Origin: Ruegeria sp. HKCCA6707
GTDB lineage: Bacteria > Pseudomonadota > Alphaproteobacteria > Rhodobacterales > Rhodobacteraceae
Reading direction: 5' to 3'
Assembly (NCBI RefSeq): GCF_013033515.1
Contig: NZ_WQEG01000004.1
Coordinates: 186,001 to 250,000 of the forward strand
Length of the DNA: 64,000 nt
Of the stretch, positions 8,261-16,509 are shown in pieces; positions within the stretch are counted from its first letter, which is position 1, and each line of letters opens with the position of its first letter. Under the pieces are notes generated by a model. That model saw only the letters and a list, made by a program, of their open reading frames with translations. It made no database searches and was not told the origin of the DNA. The position numbers were made by a program, and so were the translations under genes.

Positions 8261-8775
8261 GGACGCAGCGTGATGATCGTCCCTTCGGTCACCATGGCAT
8301 AGATCTCTTCGATCTCTTCATTGGTAACGGCGATGCATCCGGCGGTCCAATCCGGCGTCTTTTTCGCACGCCTAAGCTCGGACCGCAGGTTTGGCTGACC
8401 GTGGATGAAGATATCACCACCGGGATCAACACCCGCGGCCTTGGCCTGTGCGATATCCTCGGAATTGGGGTACGAAATCCCCACAGAAAGATGATACCGG
8501 CTACGCGGATTTCGGCGGTCGATCAAATAGGTACCTTCCGGTGTCCGACCGTCACCCTTTTTGGTTTTGGTACCACTGGGCGCGAAACCCAGGTCCACAT
8601 CATATTCACGAAGAATCTGTTGGTTGTGCAACAGATACAGCTTGCGCGCACCCTTGTTCACCACAAGCGATGTCACTTCGGGCCCGTTATATGACAAAAA
8701 TTTTGGGCTGGCAGACGCACAGGCTGACAAACTCAGCGTTGCCATTGCACCCAATCCAAATGCTCGACGATCCAT
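8257..8775 (-). CDS. L,D-transpeptidase (YkuD) family lipoprotein
   Basis: YkuD-type enzymes form 3-3 cross-links in peptidoglycan or attach proteins to it. The conserved FIHGQPN His segment and the catalytic Cys in TAGCIAVTNEE are present. The N-terminus MDRRAFGLGAMATLSLSAC is a signal peptide ending in a lipobox, with Arg-Arg near its start, so the protein should be lipidated in the periplasm. ATG at 8775 was chosen because AGG lies 8 nt upstream; a GTG at 8781 is too close to it. The 172-residue length is short but sufficient for the catalytic domain. Confidence 0.85.
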   Translation of the reverse strand: MDRRAFGLGAMATLSLSACASASPKFLSYNGPEVTSLVVNKGARKLYLLHNQQILREYDVDLGFAPSGTKTKKGDGRTPEGTYLIDRRNPRSRYHLSVGISYPNSEDIAQAKAAGVDPGGDIFIHGQPNLRSELRRAKKTPDWTAGCIAVTNEEIEEIYAMVTEGTIITLRP

Positions 8776-8835
8776 GATCACTGCCTACTACTCGATTTTT
8801 TTTCAGTATTATGCCAGAAAACGCCAAATTCGAAA

Positions 8836-9618
8836 TCACTTTTTGATGTCCGCCTGGGTCTTCAGGCGCTGTTCGATACTTTCCAGCCGTTCCAATACTT
8901 CGTCGCGATACGCATCCGTCTTTACCTCATCCTCGGCATGGTGGGCGTCTTGCATCGAATTCACGATCAGACCCACCAGCAGGTTCACCACGGCAAAGGT
9001 TGTCACCATGATGAACGGCACAAAGAACAGCCATGCATAGGGGTAAACAGCCATAACCGGCCGCACGATTCCCATGGACCAGCTTTCCAGTGTCATGATC
9101 TGGAACAGCGTATAGGCCGAAAGTCCAAGATCTCCGAACCAATCGGGAAAGGTTTCCGAGAACAGCTTTGTTGAGATGACGGCACCGATATAGAACAAGA
9201 TCGCCATCAACAAAAAGACGCTGGCCATCCCGGGTAACGCCGAGATGAACCCCTCGACCACGCGCCGCAATCGGGGTGCCACCGAGATGACGCGCAAAAC
9301 CCGCAGGATTCGCAGCGCGCGCAGAACCGAAAGGCCACCCGCGCTTGGGACCAAGGCGATGCCGACGATTATGAAATCGAAAATGTTCCATCCGCTGGTA
9401 AAAAACCTGCGCCCGGTTGCAATCAGTTTCATGGCAATCTCGGCAACAAAGATCGCAAGGCAGATCTTGTCCAGTGTCACAATCAAGGGCCCCACCACCT
9501 CCATCAGGGTCGGCGACGTTTCCATTCCAAGCAGAACTGCGTTGAAGATGATGACTGCGGTGATAAAGCGCCCAAAATTCGGGGATTCGATCAAGCGTAG
9601 CAGGCGTTCGGACGCCAT
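8836..9618 (-). CDS. Voltage-gated sodium channel, NavBac type (ion transporter)
   Basis: The 260-residue protein has the six-span layout of prokaryotic NaChBac/NavAb channels. S4 carries Arg at three-residue steps (100, 103, 106, 109 in RALRILRVLRV). The pore selectivity filter is TLESWSM at 176-182, identical to what I recall for NavAb and diagnostic of Na+ selectivity. S6 is followed by an acidic linker and a short C-terminal coiled coil (about 235-255) that would hold the tetramer together. Marine bacteria use such channels in motility, chemotaxis or pH homeostasis. The neighbours (cell-wall lipoprotein downstream, RNA methyltransferase upstream) give no further clue. Confidence 0.93.
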   Translation of the reverse strand: MASERLLRLIESPNFGRFITAVIIFNAVLLGMETSPTLMEVVGPLIVTLDKICLAIFVAEIAMKLIATGRRFFTSGWNIFDFIIVGIALVPSAGGLSVLRALRILRVLRVISVAPRLRRVVEGFISALPGMASVFLLMAILFYIGAVISTKLFSETFPDWFGDLGLSAYTLFQIMTLESWSMGIVRPVMAVYPYAWLFFVPFIMVTTFAVVNLLVGLIVNSMQDAHHAEDEVKTDAYRDEVLERLESIEQRLKTQADIKK

Positions 9619-9631
9619 TGAGGATCTCCAG

Positions 9632-10861
9632 TCAGGGTTTTGGGTTCAAGGTAAAGCGCGCGGCAAGTTCGGTATGTGACGACCATCGAAATTGGTCCAC
9701 CACTTGCACCCATTCAAGGGTGTAACCGGCCTCAACCAATGTTTTCGCATCGCGAGCGAATGTCACAGGGTTGCAAGACACATAAGCGATAATTGGACTC
9801 GCGGCCTGTGCCAATTCGGCAATCTGCGCTTCGGCCCCGGCGCGTGGCGGATCGAGGACCACCGCATCAAAAGGTTTCAACTCATCCGTCATCAGCGGTC
9901 GGCGGAACAGGTCACGCGCCTCGGTCGTTACGCGTTTCAAGCCCTGTGCTTTGCGCCATCCCTGGTCCAGCGCTTGCACCATCGCCGCTTCGCCCTCAAC
10001 TGCGTGCACTTCCGCATGTTGGGCCAAGGGCAAAGAAAATGTTCCGCTTCCAGCAAACAGGTCGATTATGCGTTTGGCCCCGTCGGTTGCCTGCATAACT
10101 GCCTGTAACAGAGCCTGTTCTCCATCTTTTGTGGCTTGCAGAAACGCGCCCGGAGGCGGCACAACGCTGGCCGCACCAAAGCGCTGCGATGGCGCGTGAC
10201 GCATGGCAATCCCTTCGCCATCCCAGCTGAGCCGCGCCAATCCGTGTTTTTCAGTTGCCTGGGCCAGCGCCAGTTCCAATGGGCCATCCAAAGGTTTGCC
10301 ACCTGTGACCGATACATCGAGACCGCCCTCTGACAGAGTCATCGTCACTGCCAAAACACCTTTACGGCTGCCGCCAATCATCGCCAAAGCTTCAGCTACC
10401 GGGATCGCGGATGTCAGCTCTGGATCAAGCAACTGACAGTCGCTTATCTCGGTTATCGTGCCCGACGCGCGCCCGTAAAACCCAGCTAACGTGCCCTTTT
10501 TTGTCCGCCGCACCGCAATCGTCGCACGCCGGCGCGACTTTGGGGGCGAGGTATGGATTGCGCGCATGTTGGTCGAAATCCCCTGCGCGGCAAGCGCGTT
10601 GCGCACAATGTCAACCTTCCAATCCGCCACAAAATCATCCGAGGCGTGCTGCAACTGACAGCCACCGCACGCTTTGTAGTGACGGCATGGCGCTTTCACA
10701 CGATCATCAGACGGGGTGAGAACCCGGATATCTTCCAGCGTGGTCCCGGACGGAACACCTGTGACCACCTCACCCGGAAGGGTGCGCGGGGCATAGATCG
10801 GCCCGTCGGCGATGCCGTCACCCTGATGACCAAGGCGGAGAATGGTGAATTCCTGCGTCAT
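9632..10861 (-). CDS. TrmA/RlmD-family 23S rRNA (or tRNA) m5U methyltransferase
   Basis: A class I SAM-dependent RNA methyltransferase of 409 residues. It has an N-terminal TRAM-like segment, a Cys cluster (CRHYKACGGCQLQH) that in this family ligates a 4Fe-4S centre, the SAM-binding DLFAGSGTFSLPL, the DPPRAGA motif, and SCNP with the catalytic Cys of m5U methyltransferases. RlmD (U1939) is the best-known relative with the cluster, but alphaproteobacterial members are not reliably assigned to one site, so no symbol is given. It lies 39 nt downstream of the ABC exporter pair and may be co-transcribed with it. Confidence 0.88.
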   Translation of the reverse strand: MTQEFTILRLGHQGDGIADGPIYAPRTLPGEVVTGVPSGTTLEDIRVLTPSDDRVKAPCRHYKACGGCQLQHASDDFVADWKVDIVRNALAAQGISTNMRAIHTSPPKSRRRATIAVRRTKKGTLAGFYGRASGTITEISDCQLLDPELTSAIPVAEALAMIGGSRKGVLAVTMTLSEGGLDVSVTGGKPLDGPLELALAQATEKHGLARLSWDGEGIAMRHAPSQRFGAASVVPPPGAFLQATKDGEQALLQAVMQATDGAKRIIDLFAGSGTFSLPLAQHAEVHAVEGEAAMVQALDQGWRKAQGLKRVTTEARDLFRRPLMTDELKPFDAVVLDPPRAGAEAQIAELAQAASPIIAYVSCNPVTFARDAKTLVEAGYTLEWVQVVDQFRWSSHTELAARFTLNPKP

Positions 10862-10900
10862 GGCAGGCCTGATAATCGGCTTGCCCGGGTAAAAAAACCC

Positions 10901-12733
10901 TTATTCCGCAGCTTCGGTCTGAATAAATCCGCCAGATTGACGATGCCAGAACCGCGCATAGAGCCCGCCTTGTGCCAGCAACACATCATGCGGCCCGCTT
11001 TCCACGATGCGTCCCTGATCCAACACGATGATCCTGTCCATCTCGCTGAGCGTCGACAGGCGGTGCGCAATCGCCAGAACGGTTTTGCCTTCCATCACCC
11101 GCTGCAAAGCCGATTGTATCGAGGCCTCAACCTCGGAATCCAGCGCCGAAGTCGCCTCGTCCAGAACCAGAATAGGCGCGTCCTTCAGGATGGCACGCGC
11201 AAGGGCGATCCGCTGACGCTGACCTCCGCTCAACTTGACACCACGCTCGCCCAGATGCGCGTCATAGCCGGTACGGTCCTGGCCATCCTTGAGGCTTTCG
11301 ATGAACTCATGCGCTTCGGCCTTTTGTGCAGCAGAGATTAGCTGTTCTTCTGATGCATTGGGATTGCCGTAGAGGATATTGTCACGTGCCGAACGATTGA
11401 ACATCGCCGTTTCTTGGGTGACCATACCGATCTGGCTGCGCAGACTGTCTTGTGTGACATGACCGATATCCTGATCATCGATCAGAATCGCGCCTTTTTC
11501 CCTGTCATAGAGCCTCAGAAGCAGCGACACGAGCGTTGACTTTCCCGCCCCCGACGCACCAACAATACCCAGCTTTTCACCGGGTGCGACCTTCAGGTTC
11601 AAGGCGCTGACACCTCCGATATCGCGCCCATAGGCAAAGGTGACATCGTCGAAACATATGCCGCCGGCAGGAACGCTCAGGTCTTGCGCACCGGGTTTAT
11701 CCACGACTCGGTCGCGCTTGGTCAGGGTGATCATACCGTTTTCGATTTCACCGACATTGGAATAGAGCCCCATCAGCACGAAACTGACCCAGCCCGTCAT
11801 CTGCGCGATGCGGATAGACACAGCCCCGGCAGCCACGATGTCACCCGCCGTGGCATTGCCTGCTTGCCACAACCACAATGTTGCGCCCAACAACAGCACC
11901 GGCAAAACACCGGCCAGAGCCATCAGAAAGAACCGGAAACTGGCCGAGAGCTTACCGAAGGCCAGCATCTTCTCACGAAAATCGACCAGGGAATTCTGGG
12001 CGGCGCTTTCCTCGAACGACCCGTGGGCAAACAGTTTGACGGTTTTGATATTGGTGATCGTATCCACCACCTGCCCCGATACCATCGCCCGGGCACCCGC
12101 GCGCGCAGCGGACCGTTGCCGGATCCTTGGCAGATACCAACGGATCAACAGCGCATAGACCACTAGCCAGGCCATGAAAGGCAGGACAACAAGAGGGTGA
12201 ATCGACCCTAACAAAAGCAAAGAACCCACAAGCGACGCCAAGGCAAACACAATCGCGCTGATGGTTTCCGACACGACCGATGCCAAGGCGTTTGAGGTCT
12301 GCATTTGCTTTTGCGCGATGCGTCCCGCGAAATCATCGTCGAAAAAGGTCACCGATTGGCCCAAGGTCCAGCGGTTCAAGCGGGCCAGAACCAATGTGGG
12401 GATATTGGGCATCAGCATGTAGCCATTGGTAAAAGCCGAAATACCAAACAGGATCGGGCGCAGCAGCATGAAAAACGCGGCCACCCCGACGATCATCCAG
12501 ATGTTGCTTGCGGTCAAAAAGCCCGCACGACCACCGGAAACGGCGAGATCGATCACAAGTCCCAGCATCCAGGCTGTGCCGGCCTCCAAAGCGCCAGCCG
12601 CTGCCGAAAAGAACGCCGCGATAAAGATCATTGGCCAGGCACCGCTCAGGCACCAGCGGATAAACGCCCCCAGCGTTTGCGGCGGGGGCGTTTCTGTCTT
12701 TTTGAACGGGTCTATGAAATCCGAAAACCTCAT
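10901..12733 (-). CDS. ABC exporter, fused membrane and ATPase domains (second of pair)
   Basis: A 610-residue half-transporter with six predicted membrane spans (about 30-320) followed by an ATPase domain. The domain has GASGAGKST (Walker A), LSGGQRQRIALARA (signature) and ILVLDEATSALDSE (Walker B), so the nucleotide site looks active. MsbA-like and multidrug exporters share this build. Its start overlaps the stop of the upstream paralogue by 4 nt, and the two proteins share a nearly identical C-terminal ending (RQSGGF.-EAAE), suggesting a heterodimer that arose by duplication. Substrate unknown; a drug, lipid or peptide exporter is possible. Confidence 0.88.
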   Translation of the reverse strand: MRFSDFIDPFKKTETPPPQTLGAFIRWCLSGAWPMIFIAAFFSAAAGALEAGTAWMLGLVIDLAVSGGRAGFLTASNIWMIVGVAAFFMLLRPILFGISAFTNGYMLMPNIPTLVLARLNRWTLGQSVTFFDDDFAGRIAQKQMQTSNALASVVSETISAIVFALASLVGSLLLLGSIHPLVVLPFMAWLVVYALLIRWYLPRIRQRSAARAGARAMVSGQVVDTITNIKTVKLFAHGSFEESAAQNSLVDFREKMLAFGKLSASFRFFLMALAGVLPVLLLGATLWLWQAGNATAGDIVAAGAVSIRIAQMTGWVSFVLMGLYSNVGEIENGMITLTKRDRVVDKPGAQDLSVPAGGICFDDVTFAYGRDIGGVSALNLKVAPGEKLGIVGASGAGKSTLVSLLLRLYDREKGAILIDDQDIGHVTQDSLRSQIGMVTQETAMFNRSARDNILYGNPNASEEQLISAAQKAEAHEFIESLKDGQDRTGYDAHLGERGVKLSGGQRQRIALARAILKDAPILVLDEATSALDSEVEASIQSALQRVMEGKTVLAIAHRLSTLSEMDRIIVLDQGRIVESGPHDVLLAQGGLYARFWHRQSGGFIQTEAAE

Positions 12734-14568
12734 TCAGCGGCCTCAGGGTTCATAAAGCCACCGGATTGCCGCGCCCAGAACTGCGCATAGAGCCCGCCCT
12801 GCGCCAACAGGTCTGCATGGGCGCCCTCTTCCACAATCCGTCCGCCATCCATGACCAAAATCCGATCCATCTGCGCGATCGTGCTCAGCCGGTGGGCAAT
12901 CGCGATCACTGTCTTGCCTTGCATCATGCCGTAGAGCGTCTCCTGAATCGAGGCTTCGACCTCGGAATCTAGGGCAGATGTCGCCTCGTCCAACAACAGG
13001 ATCGGCGCGTCCTTCAGGATCACCCGCGCCAGCGTCACCCGCTGCCGCTGACCTCCGCTGAGTTTCACACCGCGTTCGCCCACATGCGCATCATAGCCGG
13101 TGCGTCCCTGCGGATCTTGCAGATCCAGAATGAACTCATGCGCTTCGGCCTGTTTCGCAGCCTGGATCATCTGGTCTTCGGTGGCCTCGGGTCGTCCATA
13201 AAGGATGTTGTCCCGCACCGAACGGTGCAGCAAGGCGCTGTCTTGCTGAACCATGCCGATCCGGCTGCGCAAACTGTCTTGCGTGACCGTTGCGATATCC
13301 TGGCCGTCTATCAGGATCGCTCCGCTCTCAACGTCGTAAAAGCGCAAAAGCAGCTTTACCAGGGTCGATTTCCCGGCCCCTGAACGCCCGATCAGTCCAA
13401 TCTTTTCACCGGGCTGAATCGCAATATTCACATGATCCAGACCACCGGTCTTGCGCCCATAGTGATGCGAAAGGTCACGGATTTCGATCCGCCCTTCGGT
13501 CAGCTGCAAAGGTTTGGCCGCAGGGGAGTCCAGCAGTTTGATAGGCTGCGCAATCGTCTCCATCCCCTCGGCCACAACGCCAAGCTGTCGGAAGAAACTG
13601 GTCAGCGCCCACATGATCCAACCGGTCATCGCGTTCAGCCGCAAGGTCAGCGCCGTGGCCGCCGCAACAACGCCCACAGAAGCACTGCCCTGCATCCACA
13701 GCGCAATCGCCCAGCCGACAACACCCACGATCAGCACCCCGTTCAACGTGACCAAAGCCGCATCCATGATGGTGAAGATCCGCATCTCAACCTGAAAGGT
13801 GCGCCGCGTTTCCTCGATGGCTTCGCGTGCATAATCCAGCTCTTGATCCGCATGGGCAAACATCTTGACCGAATGAATGTTGGTATAGCTGTCCACAACG
13901 CGCCCGGTCACAGCCGACCGCGCGTCCGAGGCTGCCTTTGACGCAGGCCCAACCCGCTGGACCGTCCACCGCACCAAAACGGCGTAAAGACCAAGCCAGA
14001 TCACAAGGGGCAACAGCAGCCTTGGGTCCGCCGCCATCAACAGGATCGCCGCCCCCACCAGATAGGCCAGCGAGAATGAGATCGCGTCAAAGACCTGAAA
14101 CACAGCCTCGCCCGCCGCGGGCGGTGTCTGCATGATCCGGTTGGCGATACGGCCCGCAAAATCGTTTTCGAACCAGCCAACAGACTGACGCAAAACGTGC
14201 TTATGGGCGCGCCAACGGAAGATCGTGCCGATATTCGGCAGAATTGCATTGTTCAGCAGCAACACATCCACGATGTGCAACAAAGGCCGCAGCAACAGGA
14301 CAAACACCGCCATCAACAGCAGTTCGGTCCCGTGGGCCTGCCAGACTTCGGCAGGTGGCCCCGACAGCAGGTCAACGACGCGACCCATGTAATAGATCAG
14401 GCCAACCTCGACCGCAGCAACAACAACCGAGATCAACCCCGCCCAGAAGAAGACGCGGAAGAATGGCCGAGTGTAATCCAGCATGAAGGGCCACAACCGC
14501 GTGGGCGGCGTATCCGTTTCTTCATAGGCGACAAAAGGGTCAACAAGGTTTTCGAAATAGCGAAACAT
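12730..14568 (-). CDS. ABC exporter, fused membrane and ATPase domains (first of pair)
   Basis: A 612-residue paralogue of the next gene: an N-terminal six-span region, then GRSGAGKST, LSGGQRQRVTLARV and ILLLDEATSALDSE. All catalytic motifs are intact, so unlike some heterodimeric exporters neither half shows an obviously degenerate site. Its 85-nt upstream leader contains a hairpin, and beyond that lies a 10-residue ORF with a near-perfect Shine-Dalgarno sequence (separate entries), which suggests control by translation of a leader peptide. The pair is probably the main target of that control. Confidence 0.88.
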   Translation of the reverse strand: MFRYFENLVDPFVAYEETDTPPTRLWPFMLDYTRPFFRVFFWAGLISVVVAAVEVGLIYYMGRVVDLLSGPPAEVWQAHGTELLLMAVFVLLLRPLLHIVDVLLLNNAILPNIGTIFRWRAHKHVLRQSVGWFENDFAGRIANRIMQTPPAAGEAVFQVFDAISFSLAYLVGAAILLMAADPRLLLPLVIWLGLYAVLVRWTVQRVGPASKAASDARSAVTGRVVDSYTNIHSVKMFAHADQELDYAREAIEETRRTFQVEMRIFTIMDAALVTLNGVLIVGVVGWAIALWMQGSASVGVVAAATALTLRLNAMTGWIMWALTSFFRQLGVVAEGMETIAQPIKLLDSPAAKPLQLTEGRIEIRDLSHHYGRKTGGLDHVNIAIQPGEKIGLIGRSGAGKSTLVKLLLRFYDVESGAILIDGQDIATVTQDSLRSRIGMVQQDSALLHRSVRDNILYGRPEATEDQMIQAAKQAEAHEFILDLQDPQGRTGYDAHVGERGVKLSGGQRQRVTLARVILKDAPILLLDEATSALDSEVEASIQETLYGMMQGKTVIAIAHRLSTIAQMDRILVMDGGRIVEEGAHADLLAQGGLYAQFWARQSGGFMNPEAAE

Positions 14569-14620
14569 GGAGAGTGCTCCAATTGAGCAAATAGACAGAC
14601 ATGCGAAAAAGATGGCGCAA

Positions 14621-14647
14621 GAACACCACCCTACGGGTCAAGTGTTC
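14621..14647 (-). promoter_or_regulatory. Stem-loop between leader ORF and ABC exporter operon
   Basis: On the minus strand GAACAC pairs with GTGTTC (outer 6 bp) and ACCC pairs with GGGT (inner 4 bp) around a GTA loop. The segment CCCGTA of its 5' arm and loop (14632-14637) is also complementary to the TACGGG of leader codons 5-6 (14669-14674). A second, mutually exclusive fold is therefore possible. There is no T-tract directly after it; TTTTT follows 10 nt later. Confidence 0.5.
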
Positions 14648-14653
14648 AGGGCC

Positions 14654-14686
14654 TTAGCCGAACGAGATCCCGTAATACATTCGCAT
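14654..14686 (-). CDS. Putative 10-residue leader peptide MRMYYGISFG
   Basis: The ORF is ATG CGA ATG TAT TAC GGG ATC TCG TTC GGC TAA. The purine run GGAGGGAGGA lies directly upstream, with GGAGG at 5 nt spacing, one of the strongest Shine-Dalgarno matches in the window. It lies 85 nt before an ABC exporter operon on the same strand, about 20 nt after a candidate promoter start point. Its codons 5-6 can base-pair with the downstream hairpin. This fits a regulatory leader peptide whose translation or ribosome stalling (two adjacent Tyr codons) changes RNA folding. That the peptide is made is an inference. Confidence 0.5.
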   Translation of the reverse strand: MRMYYGISFG

Positions 14687-14715
14687 TCCTCCCTCCAAGA
14701 TTGAGACAGGCGCAC

Positions 14716-14743
14716 ACTAGACACAAAAGATCTGATTTGTCAT
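14716..14743 (-). promoter_or_regulatory. Candidate promoter for leader ORF and ABC exporters
   Basis: On the minus strand ATGACA (14743-14738), a 16-nt spacer and TCTAGT (14721-14716) resemble a sigma-70-type promoter (5/6 and 4/6 matches). The predicted start near 14709 is about 23 nt before the leader ATG. Confidence 0.35.
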
Positions 14744-14761
14744 CCCCTTTTGAGACTTTAT

Positions 14762-15916
14762 CTAACCCGCCAGCAATTCCTGGCGTGAAAGCGTAAAGCC
14801 CGAGGCGATCCAGCGGGCCTCCAGCTCGGCCAATTTCTTGCCCAGCGCGGGTCCCGAAAAATCGGGGATCAAGTCTTTGGCTTTTATAGGAAAAATCGCT
14901 TTTGCCCCTGCTTGCAGCTGGGCCTTGAACTGCTCGTCCCAGGGCTGCTCCAGAAAGGCGCAGCGCAACAGGGTTTCATGCAAGCCACCTTCTGCACCAT
15001 AGCGAAACCCAAGCTCGGCAACTCCCGCCGTTCCGGTAGATTCCTCTCGCATCCGGGCTAGCCGTTGAAGCTGCGCCTTGCTTAAACGAAGGGTCTGGGC
15101 CACGTCCGTCGAAGCGATGGCCGCCAACCGACGGATTGGATCCGGTGTGGCCCCGGCATCTTGTTCGAGTTTGATCAGAATCGGCAAAGCTCGGTCTTCG
15201 ATACCGGGCAGCAGATGCGTCAAAACACCGGTCTGACGCATGGTCGCAACGGACGGCCCCGGATCAGGTGCGCCAAGCAGTTTCAGCAGCTCGGCACCGA
15301 CCCGCTCACGGGACAACCCGGCAAGACCATCCAAATTCGAGGAAATAGCCGCGAGCGCATCCGGGTCGAACCCGGCTTCGGCATCGCCATACCACGCGTG
15401 AAACCGGAAATACCGCAACGACCGCAGATAATCCTCGCGGATACGCGCCTGCGCGTCGCCGATAAAGCGAACATGACGGGCCTGAAGGTCGGGCAACCCG
15501 TTCAATGGATCAAGGATCGTACCGTCTGGCTGCGCATAAAGCGCGTTCATGGTGAAATCCCGTCGCGCCGCGTCTTCTTCCACCTTGTCTGAAAAGGCCA
15601 CAACCGCGCGGCGGCCATCGGTTTCGACGTCACGGCGAAACGTGGTGATTTCGTGCGGAAGGCCGTGGCTGACCACCGTGATCGTCCCATGCTCGATCCC
15701 CGTTGGGATCGCCTTTAGCCCGGCCTGTTCGGCCAGGGTCATCACCCGTTCAGGGCGTGCGTCGGTGGAAATGTCGATATCCGAGACTGGAACCCCCAGC
15801 AGTGCATTGCGCACGCAGCCGCCAACAAAAAGCGCCTGTGCCCCATCATCGGTGAGCGCGGCACAGACCTTTTGCGTGGCCTCAGCCGTGATCCAGTCTT
15901 CGGTGATCCGCTTCAT
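14762..15916 (-). CDS. cca: CCA tRNA nucleotidyltransferase
   Basis: Class II nucleotidyltransferase that adds or repairs the 3' CCA of tRNA. The head domain LFVGGCVRNALLGVPVSDIDISTDA contains the G-G-x-VRN and D-x-D metal-binding residues. RRDFTMNALYAQPDG and DPLNGLPDLQARHVRFIG are the following family motifs, and RYFRFHAWYG lies at the head/neck border. At 384 residues it is typical of alphaproteobacterial forms, which lack the HD domain of gamma-proteobacterial Cca. It overlaps the upstream NUDIX gene by 4 nt. A poly(A)-polymerase-like role is possible in this family but the short length favours CCA addition. Confidence 0.9.
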   Translation of the reverse strand: MKRITEDWITAEATQKVCAALTDDGAQALFVGGCVRNALLGVPVSDIDISTDARPERVMTLAEQAGLKAIPTGIEHGTITVVSHGLPHEITTFRRDVETDGRRAVVAFSDKVEEDAARRDFTMNALYAQPDGTILDPLNGLPDLQARHVRFIGDAQARIREDYLRSLRYFRFHAWYGDAEAGFDPDALAAISSNLDGLAGLSRERVGAELLKLLGAPDPGPSVATMRQTGVLTHLLPGIEDRALPILIKLEQDAGATPDPIRRLAAIASTDVAQTLRLSKAQLQRLARMREESTGTAGVAELGFRYGAEGGLHETLLRCAFLEQPWDEQFKAQLQAGAKAIFPIKAKDLIPDFSGPALGKKLAELEARWIASGFTLSRQELLAG

Positions 15917-16509
15917 TCATGTACCCGTGCTGCCAATCCACGCAAAATACGCGCTGTCGCGCCCCAAATATAATAGGGACCATAGGGGACGGCGAAATAA
16001 TACCGTCTCTGCCCCCGCCAACGGCGCGACTCGATCACATAATTCGCCGGGTTCAGAATATGTGCAAGAGGCACTGAAAAGACTTCGTCCACTTCGCCGG
16101 GCTCTGGTACAGGTTCGAAACCGCTCTCCAGCACCGCCACAACGGGTGTCACGGTGAAGGCGGTCACTGTCTCATGTGTTGGTAAATGGCCCAGAACCTT
16201 TGGCAGGTCTAAGGGCAGTCCGATCTCTTCCCGCGCCTCGCGCAGGGCTGTAGCCGTAACATCGATGTCCCCTTCGTCCTTCTTGCCACCCGGAAACGCG
16301 ATTTGCCCGGGATGGTGTTTCAAGGCCGAAGACCGTTTGGTCAGGATCAGTTGCGCCGCCCCGTCTGCAATGGAAACAGGCACTAACACGCCTGCAGGAC
16401 GCAATTTGCGCCCGGCGGGCAGAACGACATCGGGGTTCAGGTCAAAGTCACTGGACCCCGCGCCCGAACGGCCCAGCGCTGCCTGCAAAAGGGCAATCGT
16501 GTCAGCCAC
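15913..16509 (-). CDS. NUDIX hydrolase, CoA pyrophosphatase-like
   Basis: The NUDIX box reads FPGGKKDEGDIDVTATALRE then AREEIGL. The Asp-containing spacer is typical of the coenzyme A pyrophosphatase (NudL/YeaB) subgroup. The region before it (LILTKRSSALKHHPGQIAF) is the conserved UPF0035-type lead-in, where Ser/Lys contact CoA. GTG at 16509 was chosen: it begins VADTIALLQAAL and overlaps the end of hslO by 8 nt, whereas the longer reading frame to 16599 lies inside hslO. The predicted product is 198 residues. It sits between hslO and cca in a tightly packed leftward run. Confidence 0.85.
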   Translation of the reverse strand: MADTIALLQAALGRSGAGSSDFDLNPDVVLPAGRKLRPAGVLVPVSIADGAAQLILTKRSSALKHHPGQIAFPGGKKDEGDIDVTATALREAREEIGLPLDLPKVLGHLPTHETVTAFTVTPVVAVLESGFEPVPEPGEVDEVFSVPLAHILNPANYVIESRRWRGQRRYYFAVPYGPYYIWGATARILRGLAARVHE

